Assembly: GCF_002197845.1 (NCBI RefSeq)
Contig: NZ_NIDE01000017.1
Location: 1,616,349-1,680,348, forward strand
DNA: 64,000 nucleotides
Direction: 5' to 3'
Source: Fimbriiglobus ruber
Lineage (GTDB): Bacteria; Planctomycetota; Planctomycetia; Gemmatales; Gemmataceae
Within the stretch, counting starts at the first letter, position 1; every line of letters starts with the position of its first letter. Position numbers and translations under genes: made by a program. Shown here piece by piece: positions 1-14,112 of the stretch. The notes under the pieces are model-generated. The model had not been told where the DNA came from. It made no database searches and saw nothing but the letters and a program-made list of their open reading frames with translations.

Positions 1-436
1 TCGGGCGGCCCGGCGGGAACGACGGGGCGGCGAACGCGGCGAACGCGGCCCGGGTCGGCGCGTACCGGGAGTCGAACGTGAACTGATAAGCGTCCAGGGC
101 GTCCGGCAAGCGGTCGTGCGGCAGGCGGTCGCGGATCACGTCCCACGGCTCGGTCGCGGCCGGGACGGGCGGCTGCCCGGGGCTGATGCGAATTTGATGC
201 TCGGCCGTGACCGTCAGCTCGCGGTGCTGCTCCTGAACGGTGAAGTACGTGGCCGGGTTGCCGAAGTAATCGGCCCGCTCGTCCAGCACGGCCGGCTCGG
301 GGCCGACCTCCAGGGTGGACGAGTCGCACCACTGCCCGGCGCAAACGCGGGGCCGCAGGTGGGCCACGTTCTGGCACAGGGAGACCGGGTCGCTGTACGA
401 GTACCGGGTTTCGTGAGTTATGTGGTATCGGATCAC
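1..436 (-). CDS. Transglutaminase-like protein, N-terminal part (runs off window)
   Basis: Read from the complement, translation from GTG at 436 begins MIRYHITHETRYSYSDPV and continues open to base 1. This is the typical start of the bacterial transglutaminase N-terminal beta domain that precedes the papain-like transglutaminase core (COG1305 type). The catalytic Cys-His-Asp core is not in the window. The GTG overlaps the TGA of the upstream ATP-grasp/alpha-E gene by four bases (GTGA), so the two are almost certainly translationally coupled. In this gene group the transglutaminase-like proteins are predicted to hydrolyse or rearrange peptide or isopeptide bonds made by the ATP-grasp partner; that role is inference. 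The family call is firm, the substrate is unknown. Confidence 0.85.
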   Translation of the reverse strand, partial: MIRYHITHETRYSYSDPVSLCQNVAHLRPRVCAGQWCDSSTLEVGPEPAVLDERADYFGNPATYFTVQEQHRELTVTAEHQIRISPGQPPVPAATEPWDVIRDRLPHDRLPDALDAYQFTFDSRYAPTRAAFAAFAAPSFPPGRP

Positions 437-2988
437 GGCACGAGCGGCGGTTGGGGAGAAGTCGCGGCCAGGTGCTGGGATGTCTCCAGGTGACTGAGAT
501 ACTGTTGCGTGATCGCGTCGGACAGGGCCGGGAGGGTCGCGCCGAGGTCGTCGAGCAGGTCGCGGAGGGCCGGGCGGTTCACCTCCCAGACCTGGCCTAA
601 CTTGTCCACCTCCGCGAGCCGGACGGCGTTCAGGGCTTCGAGAGCGTACCGCTGCTCGCGCCCGCGGGCGGCACGCGGCCCGCCGGATCGCGGCAGGTAT
701 TCGACGTCCTCGACGAGGGCCGCGAGCTGCGACGCGAGCGACCGCGGGTTCGTTTCGTCCAGGACGAGTAAGTCGAGGACCGCCTCGGTGTTCAGGCTGC
801 CCATGTACCGGCGGCGGTAGGTCATCGAACTGTCTGCTACTTCCAACAGGGCGTCCAGCACCGGCCCTTCCTGCGGGGTCGGCCACAGGAGCGTGCCCCG
901 TAGGAGGTGGATCATGTGCATCGACCGCTCAAGCTTCCGGCCCATGTCCAGGAACCGCCAGCCCTCGCCCCGCGTCATGCTCTCGACCACGAGTCCGCCG
1001 AACGCGGCCAGGGTGATGACGGTGTGATTCAACAGGTCGAGGACGTCCGCCATCGTCGGCCCGTCCTCCCCGTACTTCGCGACCGGGTCGGTCGGGAAAT
1101 CGCTGAGGGCGTTCACCACCCGCCACATGTCGGTCGAGATCCGGTCGCGGACGATGCTGGCCACCCGCCAGAGCTTCTGGATCGTGGAGCCGAGACCGGC
1201 GTGGCGGGACAGGTCGAACACCAGCGCGAGGACTTCCGGGTCCGGGTCGGCCAGTCGGGCCTCGGCCCCTTCGCCGATGAAGCCGGGCGGGCTGTCGCAG
1301 TGGAGGGTGAGCGTCCGCAGGAGCGCGGGGAGTTCGGGCACGTCGGTCAGTGCGGACCGTTCGGCGAGCCGGCCGACGACGTCGCGGAGGAGGCGGGTCG
1401 TCCCCTCGGCCCGCTCGGCGTACCGGCCGAGCCAGAACAGGTTGTCCGCCGCCCGGCTGGGCAGGTCGCCGCCGGCCCGGGTCAGTTCGACCCGAAACCC
1501 GCTCGGCGGGAGCAGGCTGAACGTACTCACGGAACCGGCGGACAGCACCCACGTGTCCTTGCTCCCGCCGCCCCGCTGCATCGACACGACCAGCGAGTCC
1601 GGCGTCGAGCCGACGCGGGTGAGCCCGCCGGGCATCACGGTGAACGAGTCCCGGTCGGCGGTCAGGTACGTGCGGAGGACCATCTTCCGCGGCTCGACCG
1701 CGTCCCCGACCATGACCGGGGCGGTCGAGAGGGTCAGGCGCTCCTGGGCGACGTAGTCCCGCGGGTGGGCGCGGATGCGGTCGATCAGGGCGGCCCGCTT
1801 CTCGCCCGGTAACTCGTCGATGCAAACGGGGTCCGCCCCGACGGACGGAAACGCCGGCTTGAGGATGACGTCGTCGAGGTGCGACAGGACGTATGCCAGG
1901 GCGGTCGGCTCGCCGCACCACCACGTCCGGACGGACCCGATCTGCGCGTCTTGGCCCAGGAAATACCGGAAGAGTTGCGGCAGGTACGCCATCAGTGCGG
2001 GCGCTTCCAGAACGCCGGTCCCGAGGGCGTTGGCGACGGCCACGTTCCCGCTGCGGACGGCCTGGACGAGGCCCGGGACGCCGAGGAACGAGTCGGGGCG
2101 GAGTTCCAGCGGGTCGCAGAAGTCGTCGTCGAGGCGGCGGAAAATGACGTCGACGGGCTGGAGCCCGCCGAGAACCTTCAAAAAGACCCGATTGTCGCGG
2201 ACGGTGAGGTCGCCCCCCTCGACGAGCGTGTACCCGAGGTACCGCGCGAGGTAAGCGTGCTCAAAGTAGGTCTCGTTGAACGGCCCCGGCGTGAGCAGGA
2301 CGATCCGTGGGTTGTCCCGGTTGCGCGGGGCGATCGCCCGCAGTGCGTCGCGGAACGCGCGGAAGAAGAGCGCCAATCGCTGCACCCGACAATCGCGGAA
2401 CGCTTCCGGCAGCGTCCGCGACAGGACGATCCGGTTTTCCAGGGCGTAGCCGGCGCCGGACGGGGCTTGGGCGCGGTCGCCGATGACTTGCCAGGCGCCG
2501 TTCTCGCTCCGGCCGAGGTTTGCGGCGTAGAGCTGCAAATAACGGTTGCCGGGCAACCGAATCCCGTGACAGGATCGCAGGAAGCCGGGGTTGGCGTACA
2601 GGAGTTCCGGCGGAATGATCCCGTCCTTCAGCGTCCGCTGGGGGCCGTACAGGTCGGCCATGAGCAGTTCGAGCAGGCGCGCCCGTTGGATGAGCCCGCG
2701 GTCGATGAAGGCGGCTTCGTCGGACGAGATGAGGAGTGGGAGCGGGTCGAGCTGCCACGGCCGGGAGGTGCCGCGGGGGTCGCCGTAGACGTTGTAGGTG
2801 ACGCCGTTCTCGCGAATCAGGTGCTTGGCGTCGCTCCACCGACGGGTTAGTTCTTCGGGTTCGAGTTCTTCGAGCGTGTGAAAAAACGTCTGCCAGTGCG
2901 CACGCGGCACCCCGAGCCGGTCGACCGATTCGTCGAATCCGGCCTGGGGCACGTGGTACTCAAAGCCGGCGCGCTCGGGGCGGCGCAC
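433..2988 (-). CDS. Circularly permuted ATP-grasp / alpha-E fusion protein
   Basis: 851 residues. Residues about 60-480 are a circularly permuted ATP-grasp domain (COG2308 type), with VDVIFRRLDDDFCDP, LRPDSFLGVPGLVQA and [15 protein letters not shown] motifs. From about residue 510 comes an alpha-E domain (COG2307 type) opening with AADNLFWLGRYAERAEGT. In most genomes these are two neighbouring genes; here they are one polypeptide, while separate paralogs lie at 8371-9882 and 6943-7971. ATP-grasp enzymes ligate a carboxylate to an amine through an acyl-phosphate; the substrate here is unknown, and comparative genomics of the group has suggested peptide synthesis or modification. The next gene, a transglutaminase, starts inside the stop codon of this one. 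Start at ATG 2988 is the first in-frame ATG before recognisable homology. Confidence 0.9.
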   Translation of the reverse strand: MRRPERAGFEYHVPQAGFDESVDRLGVPRAHWQTFFHTLEELEPEELTRRWSDAKHLIRENGVTYNVYGDPRGTSRPWQLDPLPLLISSDEAAFIDRGLIQRARLLELLMADLYGPQRTLKDGIIPPELLYANPGFLRSCHGIRLPGNRYLQLYAANLGRSENGAWQVIGDRAQAPSGAGYALENRIVLSRTLPEAFRDCRVQRLALFFRAFRDALRAIAPRNRDNPRIVLLTPGPFNETYFEHAYLARYLGYTLVEGGDLTVRDNRVFLKVLGGLQPVDVIFRRLDDDFCDPLELRPDSFLGVPGLVQAVRSGNVAVANALGTGVLEAPALMAYLPQLFRYFLGQDAQIGSVRTWWCGEPTALAYVLSHLDDVILKPAFPSVGADPVCIDELPGEKRAALIDRIRAHPRDYVAQERLTLSTAPVMVGDAVEPRKMVLRTYLTADRDSFTVMPGGLTRVGSTPDSLVVSMQRGGGSKDTWVLSAGSVSTFSLLPPSGFRVELTRAGGDLPSRAADNLFWLGRYAERAEGTTRLLRDVVGRLAERSALTDVPELPALLRTLTLHCDSPPGFIGEGAEARLADPDPEVLALVFDLSRHAGLGSTIQKLWRVASIVRDRISTDMWRVVNALSDFPTDPVAKYGEDGPTMADVLDLLNHTVITLAAFGGLVVESMTRGEGWRFLDMGRKLERSMHMIHLLRGTLLWPTPQEGPVLDALLEVADSSMTYRRRYMGSLNTEAVLDLLVLDETNPRSLASQLAALVEDVEYLPRSGGPRAARGREQRYALEALNAVRLAEVDKLGQVWEVNRPALRDLLDDLGATLPALSDAITQQYLSHLETSQHLAATSPQPPLVP

Positions 2989-3120
2989 GGGCGGAGAGTG
3001 GGAAAGCGGTTTTGTGCGACCGGGGGTCAGGGGAGCATCTCCGGCAGGCCGCGCGGGGAACCTAGAATATTACTCCGCGGGCAGCAGGCATAACCTGAAT
3101 TCTTCGCCCGGCACGGAAAC

Positions 3121-3156
3121 CAATGGGGCGGTTCGCACGTGCGAACCGCCCCATTG
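3121..3156 (-). terminator. Perfect 36-bp palindrome after the DUF2126 gene
   Basis: A 16-bp stem (caatggggcggttcgc and its exact complement) closed by acgt lies four bases beyond the TAA of the minus-strand transglutaminase/DUF2126 gene. In that direction there is no long U tract after the stem, so it may be a Rho-independent-like terminator or simply an mRNA 3'-end stabiliser. It separates this gene from the ATP-grasp/alpha-E fusion that starts at 2988. Confidence 0.6.
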
Positions 3157-3159
3157 TGT

Positions 3160-6678
<3,519 letters not shown>

Positions 6679-6721
6679 GGCGAGCCTTTCTTGTGCGGTA
6701 CCGAATCCGGGAAGATATTGG

Positions 6722-6831
6722 CCCCCCCTTGCGAAGGGGGGGTTGGGGGGGTCGAGAACCCAGCGTGTCAGAACCCCCTGTGTCCCCCCTTCGTAAGGGG
6801 GAAAATATTGGCCCCCCCTTCGCAAGGGGGA
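6722..6831. repeat. Three short palindromes of the CCCCCCTT-CG-AAGGGGGG type
   Basis: Units centred on ccccccttgcgaaggggg occur at about 6722-6743, 6785-6801 and 6813-6830, two of them preceded by the same atattggcccc segment. They fill the gap between the alpha-E gene (6943-7971) and the transglutaminase gene (start 6678). They make in-frame codons upstream of the latter gene that read as a spurious N-terminal extension. They look like REP-type intergenic palindromes. Confidence 0.75.
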
Positions 6832-6942
6832 AGTTCCGCCGGTCCGCGGGTCTCCGAGACCGGCGGGCCGGGGGCGCGTCTTGCGCGGGTTGCGACTGCG
6901 TGCTGGCGCGGGGTTATTCCCCGCGGGAAGAGCGCCGGCGGT

Positions 6943-7971
6943 TCATCCTTGCGATTGCGTCTGCGCGCCTGCGGTCTGGGTCTGAGTCTGCCGAACGGGT
7001 TTTTTATCTTTTTGGGTCACGGCCGGCACGACACTCACGTCGAAGTAAGTCTGGAAAATCGCCTTGCCGACGTCGTGAATGCCGTCCACGACGATCGTGA
7101 GAGCCTCGTGCAGCCCGAGTTTGATCACGTCCTGGATCGTCTGCCCGTGGACCCACGTCGCCAGCTCGTAAAGTTTCTTGTCCACGTCCGTCAGCGGTTT
7201 GCCGACCGGGTCGCCCGAAATGGCGGCGGCGGCCGTCAGACATTCGCTCAGACAGCGGCGAATCGACCGCGGGAACTGCTCGTCGAAAATCAGGAACTCG
7301 GCGACCGCGATCCCGGTGTCGATCGCCCCGATGCGGGGCTTCTTGTGAAACGGTTCGTACCCCGAACAGCTCATCAAGATGGCGATCCAGTGGGCGTGAT
7401 CGACCGGCGTGCCGACGTCCTCCGCCTTTAACAGCAGCATGTGGTATTTGACGTCGAGAATCCGCGCGGTCTGGCAGGTCCGTTCCAGGTACTTGCCGAA
7501 GCGGAAGAACTCCCACGGCTCCCCGTGGGCCATCGTGGCGTCGCAAATCCCGTGGACGAGCTGGTTGATCCGGCGAATCTGGGCGTAAAACTCGATGCGG
7601 TTGGTTTCGAACAGCTCGCGGGCCGCGGGCGAATGCATCCACAGGTGGTAGTAGTTCATCCGCTCCCACATCTCGCCACTGATCACCTCCCGGATGATCC
7701 GCGCGTTTTCCCGCGCGGCAGCCAGGGACGAGACGATACTGAACGGGTTCTCCGCGTCCCACGTCATGAAGTTCTGGACGTTATCGGCCGTCGCCGGCTG
7801 CGCGTAGTCGTGAATCCCGCTGATGATCAGCAACGGCCGCCACTGTTGGTCCGTCGGGACGTGAAAGTCCAGGAGTAGGGTGTAGTTCACTTCCAGAATA
7901 CGGGCGGTGTTCTCGGCCCGTTCCAGATACCGGCTCATCCAAAAGCAGTGTTCGGCAACGCGGGAGATCAT
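6943..7971 (-). CDS. Alpha-E domain protein
   Basis: 342 residues starting MISRVAEHCFWMSRYLERAEN, the diagnostic opening of stand-alone alpha-E (COG2307/DUF403 type) proteins, which are nearly all alpha-helical and carry several conserved Glu residues. The domain spans about residues 1-310; the tail after 315 is a low-complexity Gln/Thr-rich segment. No enzymatic activity is established for the family. It is consistently encoded next to circularly permuted ATP-grasp and transglutaminase genes, as here (8371-9882 upstream, 3160-6678 downstream). It is a paralog of the C-terminal half of the fusion at 433-2988. Confidence 0.92.
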   Translation of the reverse strand: MISRVAEHCFWMSRYLERAENTARILEVNYTLLLDFHVPTDQQWRPLLIISGIHDYAQPATADNVQNFMTWDAENPFSIVSSLAAARENARIIREVISGEMWERMNYYHLWMHSPAARELFETNRIEFYAQIRRINQLVHGICDATMAHGEPWEFFRFGKYLERTCQTARILDVKYHMLLLKAEDVGTPVDHAHWIAILMSCSGYEPFHKKPRIGAIDTGIAVAEFLIFDEQFPRSIRRCLSECLTAAAAISGDPVGKPLTDVDKKLYELATWVHGQTIQDVIKLGLHEALTIVVDGIHDVGKAIFQTYFDVSVVPAVTQKDKKPVRQTQTQTAGAQTQSQG

Positions 7972-8172
7972 GCGGAACTCGGCACTAGTTCAGATGATGA
8001 AGGAACACGTCGGTCGTGCGGGTCCGCGGACGGTCACACCGTCCGTGGTGGGCGAGACGCGCGAGACTGTCACAACCCACTATCGGGTCTTCATTTTCTC
8101 CCCACGAGAAAGAAGAGCTAGAAGAATCTCGGTCGGCACAATTCATCAGAGGACGACGGACGGAACTTTGTA

Positions 8173-8370
8173 AGGCGAGCGGGGGACGTAAGTCCCCTGA
8201 TTCTGGTTGTAACGACCTCTGATTATGAGGACGATCCTCTACTTCCGGTCCCTATCTCCGTGAGTGGGTAAACCATTCCGGGTTCGTGGAGGGACAGATC
8301 GGGGAACGAACTCCCTGTCTTCTGATGGGGGTAGTCTCCGAGAATCAGGGGACTCACGTCCCCCGCTCGC

Positions 8371-8372
<2 letters not shown>
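8173..8372. repeat. Inverted-repeat element, family A, copy 1
   Basis: Arms of 32 bp at 8173-8204 (aggcgagcgggggacgtaag...) and 8341-8372 are inverted copies with one mismatch, enclosing about 136 bp. The right arm ends on the stop codon of the ATP-grasp gene (TAG at 8371-8373). The same arm sequence occurs at 35241-35334 with a much shorter spacer. The interior has no gene. Confidence 0.85.
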
Positions 8373-9882
<1,510 letters not shown>

Positions 9883-10494
9883 CCCCTGTCTGCCTGGAGA
9901 TTAGGCAACGAGTGCCACAGATTGTGGCCGTCAACGCGAAATACCTCTAGAAACCAGGTGTTTTTGCGTTCTCGTTGCCGAGTGCCAGGGAGTTTTGCAA
10001 CAACGATGCCTGACTTTCAGACGCTGCCGGAACAAGCAGCCTGTAAAACCCAGCGTTACATATGAATATGTCGATAATGTTACCGCAGCCGCTACAGATT
10101 GTTAGTTCTATTCAAAATGTTTTAAAAGCACTTTTGCCCCGAAAACGGAGCAATTGTCAAAATTACTATAATCGACGTCTTACTGATCTGACGATGACTG
10201 CACCGAACATGATCGAGGTCGTGACCTTTTCTGCTCCGGCGATGTTTCGCTGTGGCAACAGTCAATCGGCACACCGAAAAACTTATGGGGCACCTCAACG
10301 CACCCGTTCCGTGCCCGGTCATCGACACCAAGAGGCGTCTCGGGCAACCACGCGAAGACCGTCATTTCCTCCGACCCACTTGTACGCCCATGTTCGTTGA
10401 CGCCCGCGGTCTGGAGACTCAGACGTCGTTCTGGGGGAAAAAAGGGAAATAATTCGAGCTCCGAGATCACAAGCCACCTGACATCGGCCGCGCC
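9883..10494. other. Gene-free stretch of 612 bp
   Basis: No convincing coding region on either strand. The stretch is distinctly less G+C-rich than its neighbours (AT-rich around 10060-10200) and should hold the promoter of the minus-strand ATP-grasp gene near 9900-10050. I saw no confident -35/-10 pair, repeat or RNA gene in it. Confidence 0.5.
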
Positions 10495-11853
10495 TCACCG
10501 CACATAGACCGGGTTCGCGAAGATCCACGGCCGCCACTCGCCGTCGAGCTTGAGCCACGCCTCCAGACGGTACGCGCCGGGCTGCGTCACCGCGTACTCG
10601 AACTCGGTCTTCCCCTCGGACTTCGCGACTTCTTGGCCGTGACACAGCAGGCGGACGTAAGCGGGCAGCGGCAGCCGGGCGGTTAACTTCAGGCCGGCGG
10701 ACAGCTTCACCTCGTCGCCCATACCGGCGGTCGTCTCTCCCTTCACGTCGGCGGCCCCGAACCGGAAGCCGGTGGCGTCGCACATCCAGTCGTGGGCCAC
10801 GTAGGCGTGACCCGCCTGAAGTGCGGACCGGATGGCGGGCTCGTCCAGCTTCGGGGCGAGGACGTGGGTGGCGGAGTTGCGGAACGAGCGATAGTAAGGG
10901 TCGAAGTCCAACCGGGCGAGGCCGTCACCCGGCTTGCGGCCCCGGGTCATCTCCTTGATGCCCGGGCGGAAGCCAGCCGTGAGCTTCCGCATCTTGTCGT
11001 CCGCATCCACGTTCGTCCCCAGCAGCACGGTTTCCGCGTCCACCATCTTCACGATGAAAACCTGATTGTGGTGGCAGTCATTGGCCGCGACGCCCGTCAG
11101 CCGGACCTGTTTGGTCCCCTCGTCCCACTTGGTCAGGTAGACGTCCGGGTAGTCGCACTGGGACGCGAGGACCTCGTCCGGGTAGAGCCGTACCGCCTTC
11201 TCCAGGTCGGCGAGCGGCTTGGGGTCGGTGAGCATCAGCCCGAGGGCCACGATCGAGCCCGGGTCCCGCTTCGCGTCCCAGTGCCGGTTGTAAATCTCCA
11301 GGCCCGTCAGGCCGACGACCGGGTGGTCCTTCCGTTCCTCGGTGTGGGAGAGAAAGATCAGGCCGTCGTCGGCGGTGACCGTGTGGACGAAGTCCGAGCC
11401 CTTCAGGTCCATGCGCTGGAGGATGGACCGGGTGGGGTAAGCGAGAAACCCGTGGACCTCGGCGCCGGGGATGAAGAGTACGCCGTCTTTCAGCCCGCGC
11501 CAGCGGCCGTCGATGAAATCGGCGGGCGGGCGGTAGTGGTCGGTGAGCAGGATGGCGTGGACGCCGGCCTTCTTCGCGTCGGCCAGCATCTCGGGCAGGG
11601 TGCCGCCGGTGTGGGCCGAGTCCCCGGCGTGGGCGTGGAGGATGCAGCGGTAGTCGTGGACCCCGGGTCGGGTCGGGATGTCGACCCGCTGGGCCTTCAA
11701 CTTCTCGACATCGACATGGACGGCGGCCAGATGTGCCAACGAGAGTCGTTCGATGTTCGAGTGTTTTCGCGGCAGCGGGTCGGCGGCCGTCGCGGCGGAC
11801 GCGAAGAGCAGACAGGCCAACGGAGAAACAAAGCGACGGGAGAGCGTGTTCAT
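10495..11853 (-). CDS. Secreted CehA/McbA-like PHP-type metallohydrolase
   Basis: 452 residues from ATG 11853, which has an aggag ribosome-binding site seven bases upstream and begins a clear signal peptide (MNTLSRRFVSPLACLLFASA, then ATAADP). After it a PHP-like fold is indicated by YRCILHAHAGDSAHTGG (metal-binding His pair, about residue 65), AILLTDHYRPP (about 97) and a later LSHTEER. The C-terminal 100 residues look like a beta-sandwich. Such proteins are metal-dependent phosphoesterase-like or amidohydrolase-like enzymes; the substrate cannot be told from sequence. Longer in-frame codons upstream lack a ribosome-binding site and would hide the signal peptide. Confidence 0.82.
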   Translation of the reverse strand: MNTLSRRFVSPLACLLFASAATAADPLPRKHSNIERLSLAHLAAVHVDVEKLKAQRVDIPTRPGVHDYRCILHAHAGDSAHTGGTLPEMLADAKKAGVHAILLTDHYRPPADFIDGRWRGLKDGVLFIPGAEVHGFLAYPTRSILQRMDLKGSDFVHTVTADDGLIFLSHTEERKDHPVVGLTGLEIYNRHWDAKRDPGSIVALGLMLTDPKPLADLEKAVRLYPDEVLASQCDYPDVYLTKWDEGTKQVRLTGVAANDCHHNQVFIVKMVDAETVLLGTNVDADDKMRKLTAGFRPGIKEMTRGRKPGDGLARLDFDPYYRSFRNSATHVLAPKLDEPAIRSALQAGHAYVAHDWMCDATGFRFGAADVKGETTAGMGDEVKLSAGLKLTARLPLPAYVRLLCHGQEVAKSEGKTEFEYAVTQPGAYRLEAWLKLDGEWRPWIFANPVYVR

Positions 11854-11980
11854 CCGTGGCTCCTCTTTCTTGTCGGCGCCAGAGGATTTGGCATCCGGGG
11901 GGCATTGTATATTTCCCGCGGCCCGGATTGAGGTCATTCGCCACCCGGGTGTGGGCGGGGTCGGCGTCCCTGGCAGGTGC

Positions 11981-12142
11981 GACCTCACCCCCCGGCCCCT
12001 CTCCTCCGAGAGGAGAGGGGAGCAAGTGGGCGAACGTCACCGACATTGGGGACGCCGTTTCCCGAACCGCCACTCTCAATCCGCGAGCCGTCCGCTCGTG
12101 CTCCCCTCTCCTCACGGAGGAGAGGGGCCGGGGGGTGAGGTC
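11981..12142. repeat. Inverted-repeat element with 44-bp arms
   Basis: Arms 11981-12024 (gacctcaccccccggcccct...) and 12099-12142 are inverted copies with one mismatch and a 74-bp spacer. The arm itself contains a smaller palindrome (cctctcctccgagaggagagg). It lies upstream of the secreted metallohydrolase gene and downstream of the PRC-barrel gene, in non-coding sequence. Confidence 0.85.
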
Positions 12143-12235
12143 GCCGCTCCCACCCGTTTCTACTCGCCGGGACGGTGAAACACCTCATTCCGAACCGCGC
12201 GAAGTATATCTTCGGGCCCGGCTCCGCGCATAAAT

Positions 12236-12277
12236 ACGTCGGGGGGCGGGACTCACGTGAGCCCCGCCCCCCGACGT
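12236..12277 (-). terminator. Hairpin terminator of the PRC-barrel gene
   Basis: A 15-bp G+C-rich stem (acgtcggggggcggg) with an inner ctcacgtgag palindrome, 28 bp beyond the stop codon of the minus-strand PRC-barrel gene. In that direction it is followed by atttatg, a weak U-rich tract. Confidence 0.7.
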
Positions 12278-12304
12278 TTGTGTTTTTATCACGAGTACGC
12301 CAGC

Positions 12305-12796
12305 TTAGGGCTGGATCACGCCGCGGCGTTCGGCCCGCCGGAGTTGGCCGGGGGTCAGGCCATAGTACCCGTAAACTTGCGTGCGGTACGTCGGCGCGTA
12401 GAAGTTCGGGTAGGTGGTGGTCGTGAAAGTCGGGATCGCCTGGTATTGCTGCGGGGTAATGTTGATCACCGCGGTCCGCAGTTGCGGGTTGAACGTCGCG
12501 GCGGTCCAGGGCGCTGTAACCATCTTCCCTTCGTTTTCGACGATCAGGTATTCGATGGTCCCGTTCTGGTCGAACACGATGTCTTCGACGGTGCCGACGC
12601 TCGTGCTGTTCTGGAGGTTGACCTTGCTACCGAGGACTTGTTTGGCCCGGTAGGCTTGCGGTTCGGCGTTCGGCTGGACCGGCGTGCCCGGGGCCGGTTG
12701 GGGCACGGGGGCCTGAGCCAGGACCGGGACTGCCAGGGCGGCGCAAGCGACGAAAGTGGAGCCGACGCGAAGGATGGTTTTTAACACGGCTAACAT
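12305..12796 (-). CDS. Secreted PRC-barrel domain protein
   Basis: About 163 residues. A signal peptide (KTILRVGSTFVACAALAVPV, then LAQAP) is followed by a Pro/Gln-rich linker and a PRC-barrel domain (about residues 50-120: LGSKVNLQNSTSVGTVEDIV, then VFDQNGTIEYLIVEN). The C-terminus is Tyr/Thr-rich and ends LTPGQLRRAERRGVIQP. Start choice: ATG 12796 sits directly on the aggag motif, whereas GTG 12787 is nine bases from it and gives MLKTILRVG; GTG 12787 may be the true start. PRC-barrels bind or couple to other proteins or membranes; the role here is unknown. An extension further upstream has no supporting signal. Confidence 0.8.
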   Translation of the reverse strand: MLAVLKTILRVGSTFVACAALAVPVLAQAPVPQPAPGTPVQPNAEPQAYRAKQVLGSKVNLQNSTSVGTVEDIVFDQNGTIEYLIVENEGKMVTAPWTAATFNPQLRTAVINITPQQYQAIPTFTTTTYPNFYAPTYRTQVYGYYGLTPGQLRRAERRGVIQP

Positions 12797-13043
12797 CTCC
12801 TGGAGTGACGGAACCAAACACAACTCGCAATCGCGAGTCAACACTCGCGTCCCACCCCGAATCGCAAATCACGCGCCGGCCGCCAGAACGGAACAAGACA
12901 AAAACCCCTTAAAAGTCAGAACTCGCTGCGAAAACAAGGAGTTATTCTCGGACTCGCCTGAAGTGACACAAGTCGGCCTTGAGCAACCAGGCCTGGATAG
13001 CGGAGGATAGATCCTTCACCGATCCGTCTGCGGGAGGGCAAGG

Positions 13044-13568
13044 ATGCGTCCCCAATATTCGTTTCCCGAACCCGTGGTCCAAGCGATCGCGGACGCGCGC
13101 TATCGGCACCCGGACCCGCGTGTCCAAGAGCGGATGGAGATTCTCTGGCTCAAGACCCGGAACGTGACGCACAGTCGGATCGCGGAGTTGGCCAACGTGT
13201 CGCGCTCCACGGTGCAGCGGACCCTGCGGATCTATGCGGCGAAGGGTCTGGATGGGGTCCGATCGTTCGGCTGGAAGGGCCAACCCAGTGCGCTGACACC
13301 GCATCACGGGACGATCGAAGACGCGTTTCGCCGGCACCCGCCGCACACGGCCCACGAGGCGGCGCGGCGGATCGAGGACCTGACGGGCGTCCGACGCAAG
13401 GCGTCGCGGGTGCGCCAGTTCTTGAAAGAGGATCTGGGGATGAAATGCCTGAAGGTGGCACCCATCCCGGTGCCGCCCAAGAAAACGGTCGACGAACACG
13501 CCCGCACGCAGGCGGATTTTTTAAAAGACGGAACTGGAACCGAAGTTGGCGGAAGCCCGCGACGGTAA
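13044..13568 (+). CDS. IS630-type transposase, N-terminal part (frame 1)
   Basis: 174 residues. The start (MRPQYSFPEPVVQAIADARY) leads into a helix-turn-helix region (HSRIAELANVSRSTVQRTLR, about 48-67) and the DNA-binding linker of IS630 transposases. Homology ends at QADFLKD; the last residues (GTGTEVGGSPRR) are out-of-frame filler. The catalytic half lies in the +1 frame at 13525-14112. Joining by skipping one A of the AAAA run at 13523-13526 would read QADFLKTELEPKLAEARDGK, the normal family sequence. Either a +1 recoding event or an indel therefore separates the halves. Confidence 0.85.
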   Translation: MRPQYSFPEPVVQAIADARYRHPDPRVQERMEILWLKTRNVTHSRIAELANVSRSTVQRTLRIYAAKGLDGVRSFGWKGQPSALTPHHGTIEDAFRRHPPHTAHEAARRIEDLTGVRRKASRVRQFLKEDLGMKCLKVAPIPVPPKKTVDEHARTQADFLKDGTGTEVGGSPRR

Positions 13569-14112
13569 GCGGACGGTGTACTTCGTGGACGCGTCGCACT
13601 TCGTCTTGGCGTCGTTCCTGGGGTGGGTGTGGTGCTTCGTCCGGTTACATGTCCGGGCCGCGTCGGGACGGCAGAGGTACAACGTGCTGGGTGCGCTGAA
13701 CGCGGTCACGCACGAGCTGGTGACAGAAATCAACACGACGTACATCACGGCCACCTCGGTGTGTGCGTTGCTCCGCAAGATCGCGGCCCTCGGTGGGTCA
13801 TTGCCGATCACGCTGGTACTCGACAACGCCCGCTACCAGCGGTGCGCGCTGGTGGAGCACACGGCCAAGGCACTCGGGATCGAGTTGTTGTTCCTGCCGT
13901 CGTATTCGCCGAACCTGAACTTGATCGAGCGACTCTGGAAGTTCGTGAAGAAGGAGGCGTTGAACAGCCGCCACCATCAGGACTTCAAGAAGTTCCAGGA
14001 GGCCATCGACCATTGCTTGGCGGATCTGCCGACGAAACACCGAGAGAAACTGGCGACCCTGATGACCCACAAATTCCAGACGTGGGACAATGTGTCACTC
14101 CTGGACGCGTAA
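13546..14112 (+). CDS. IS630-type transposase, catalytic part (frame 2)
   Basis: 188 residues if TTG 13546 were used, but the frame is open from 13525 and probably has no start of its own. It carries the complete DDE triad of IS630/Tc1-mariner transposases: Asp in YFVDASHFVL, Asp in LVLDNARYQR, and Glu in SPNLNLIERLWKFVKKE. It is the continuation of 13044-13568 in the +1 frame. No ribosome-binding site was seen before TTG 13546, which supports production as a fusion or loss of function rather than independent translation. Confidence 0.85.
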   Translation: MAEARDGKRTVYFVDASHFVLASFLGWVWCFVRLHVRAASGRQRYNVLGALNAVTHELVTEINTTYITATSVCALLRKIAALGGSLPITLVLDNARYQRCALVEHTAKALGIELLFLPSYSPNLNLIERLWKFVKKEALNSRHHQDFKKFQEAIDHCLADLPTKHREKLATLMTHKFQTWDNVSLLDA

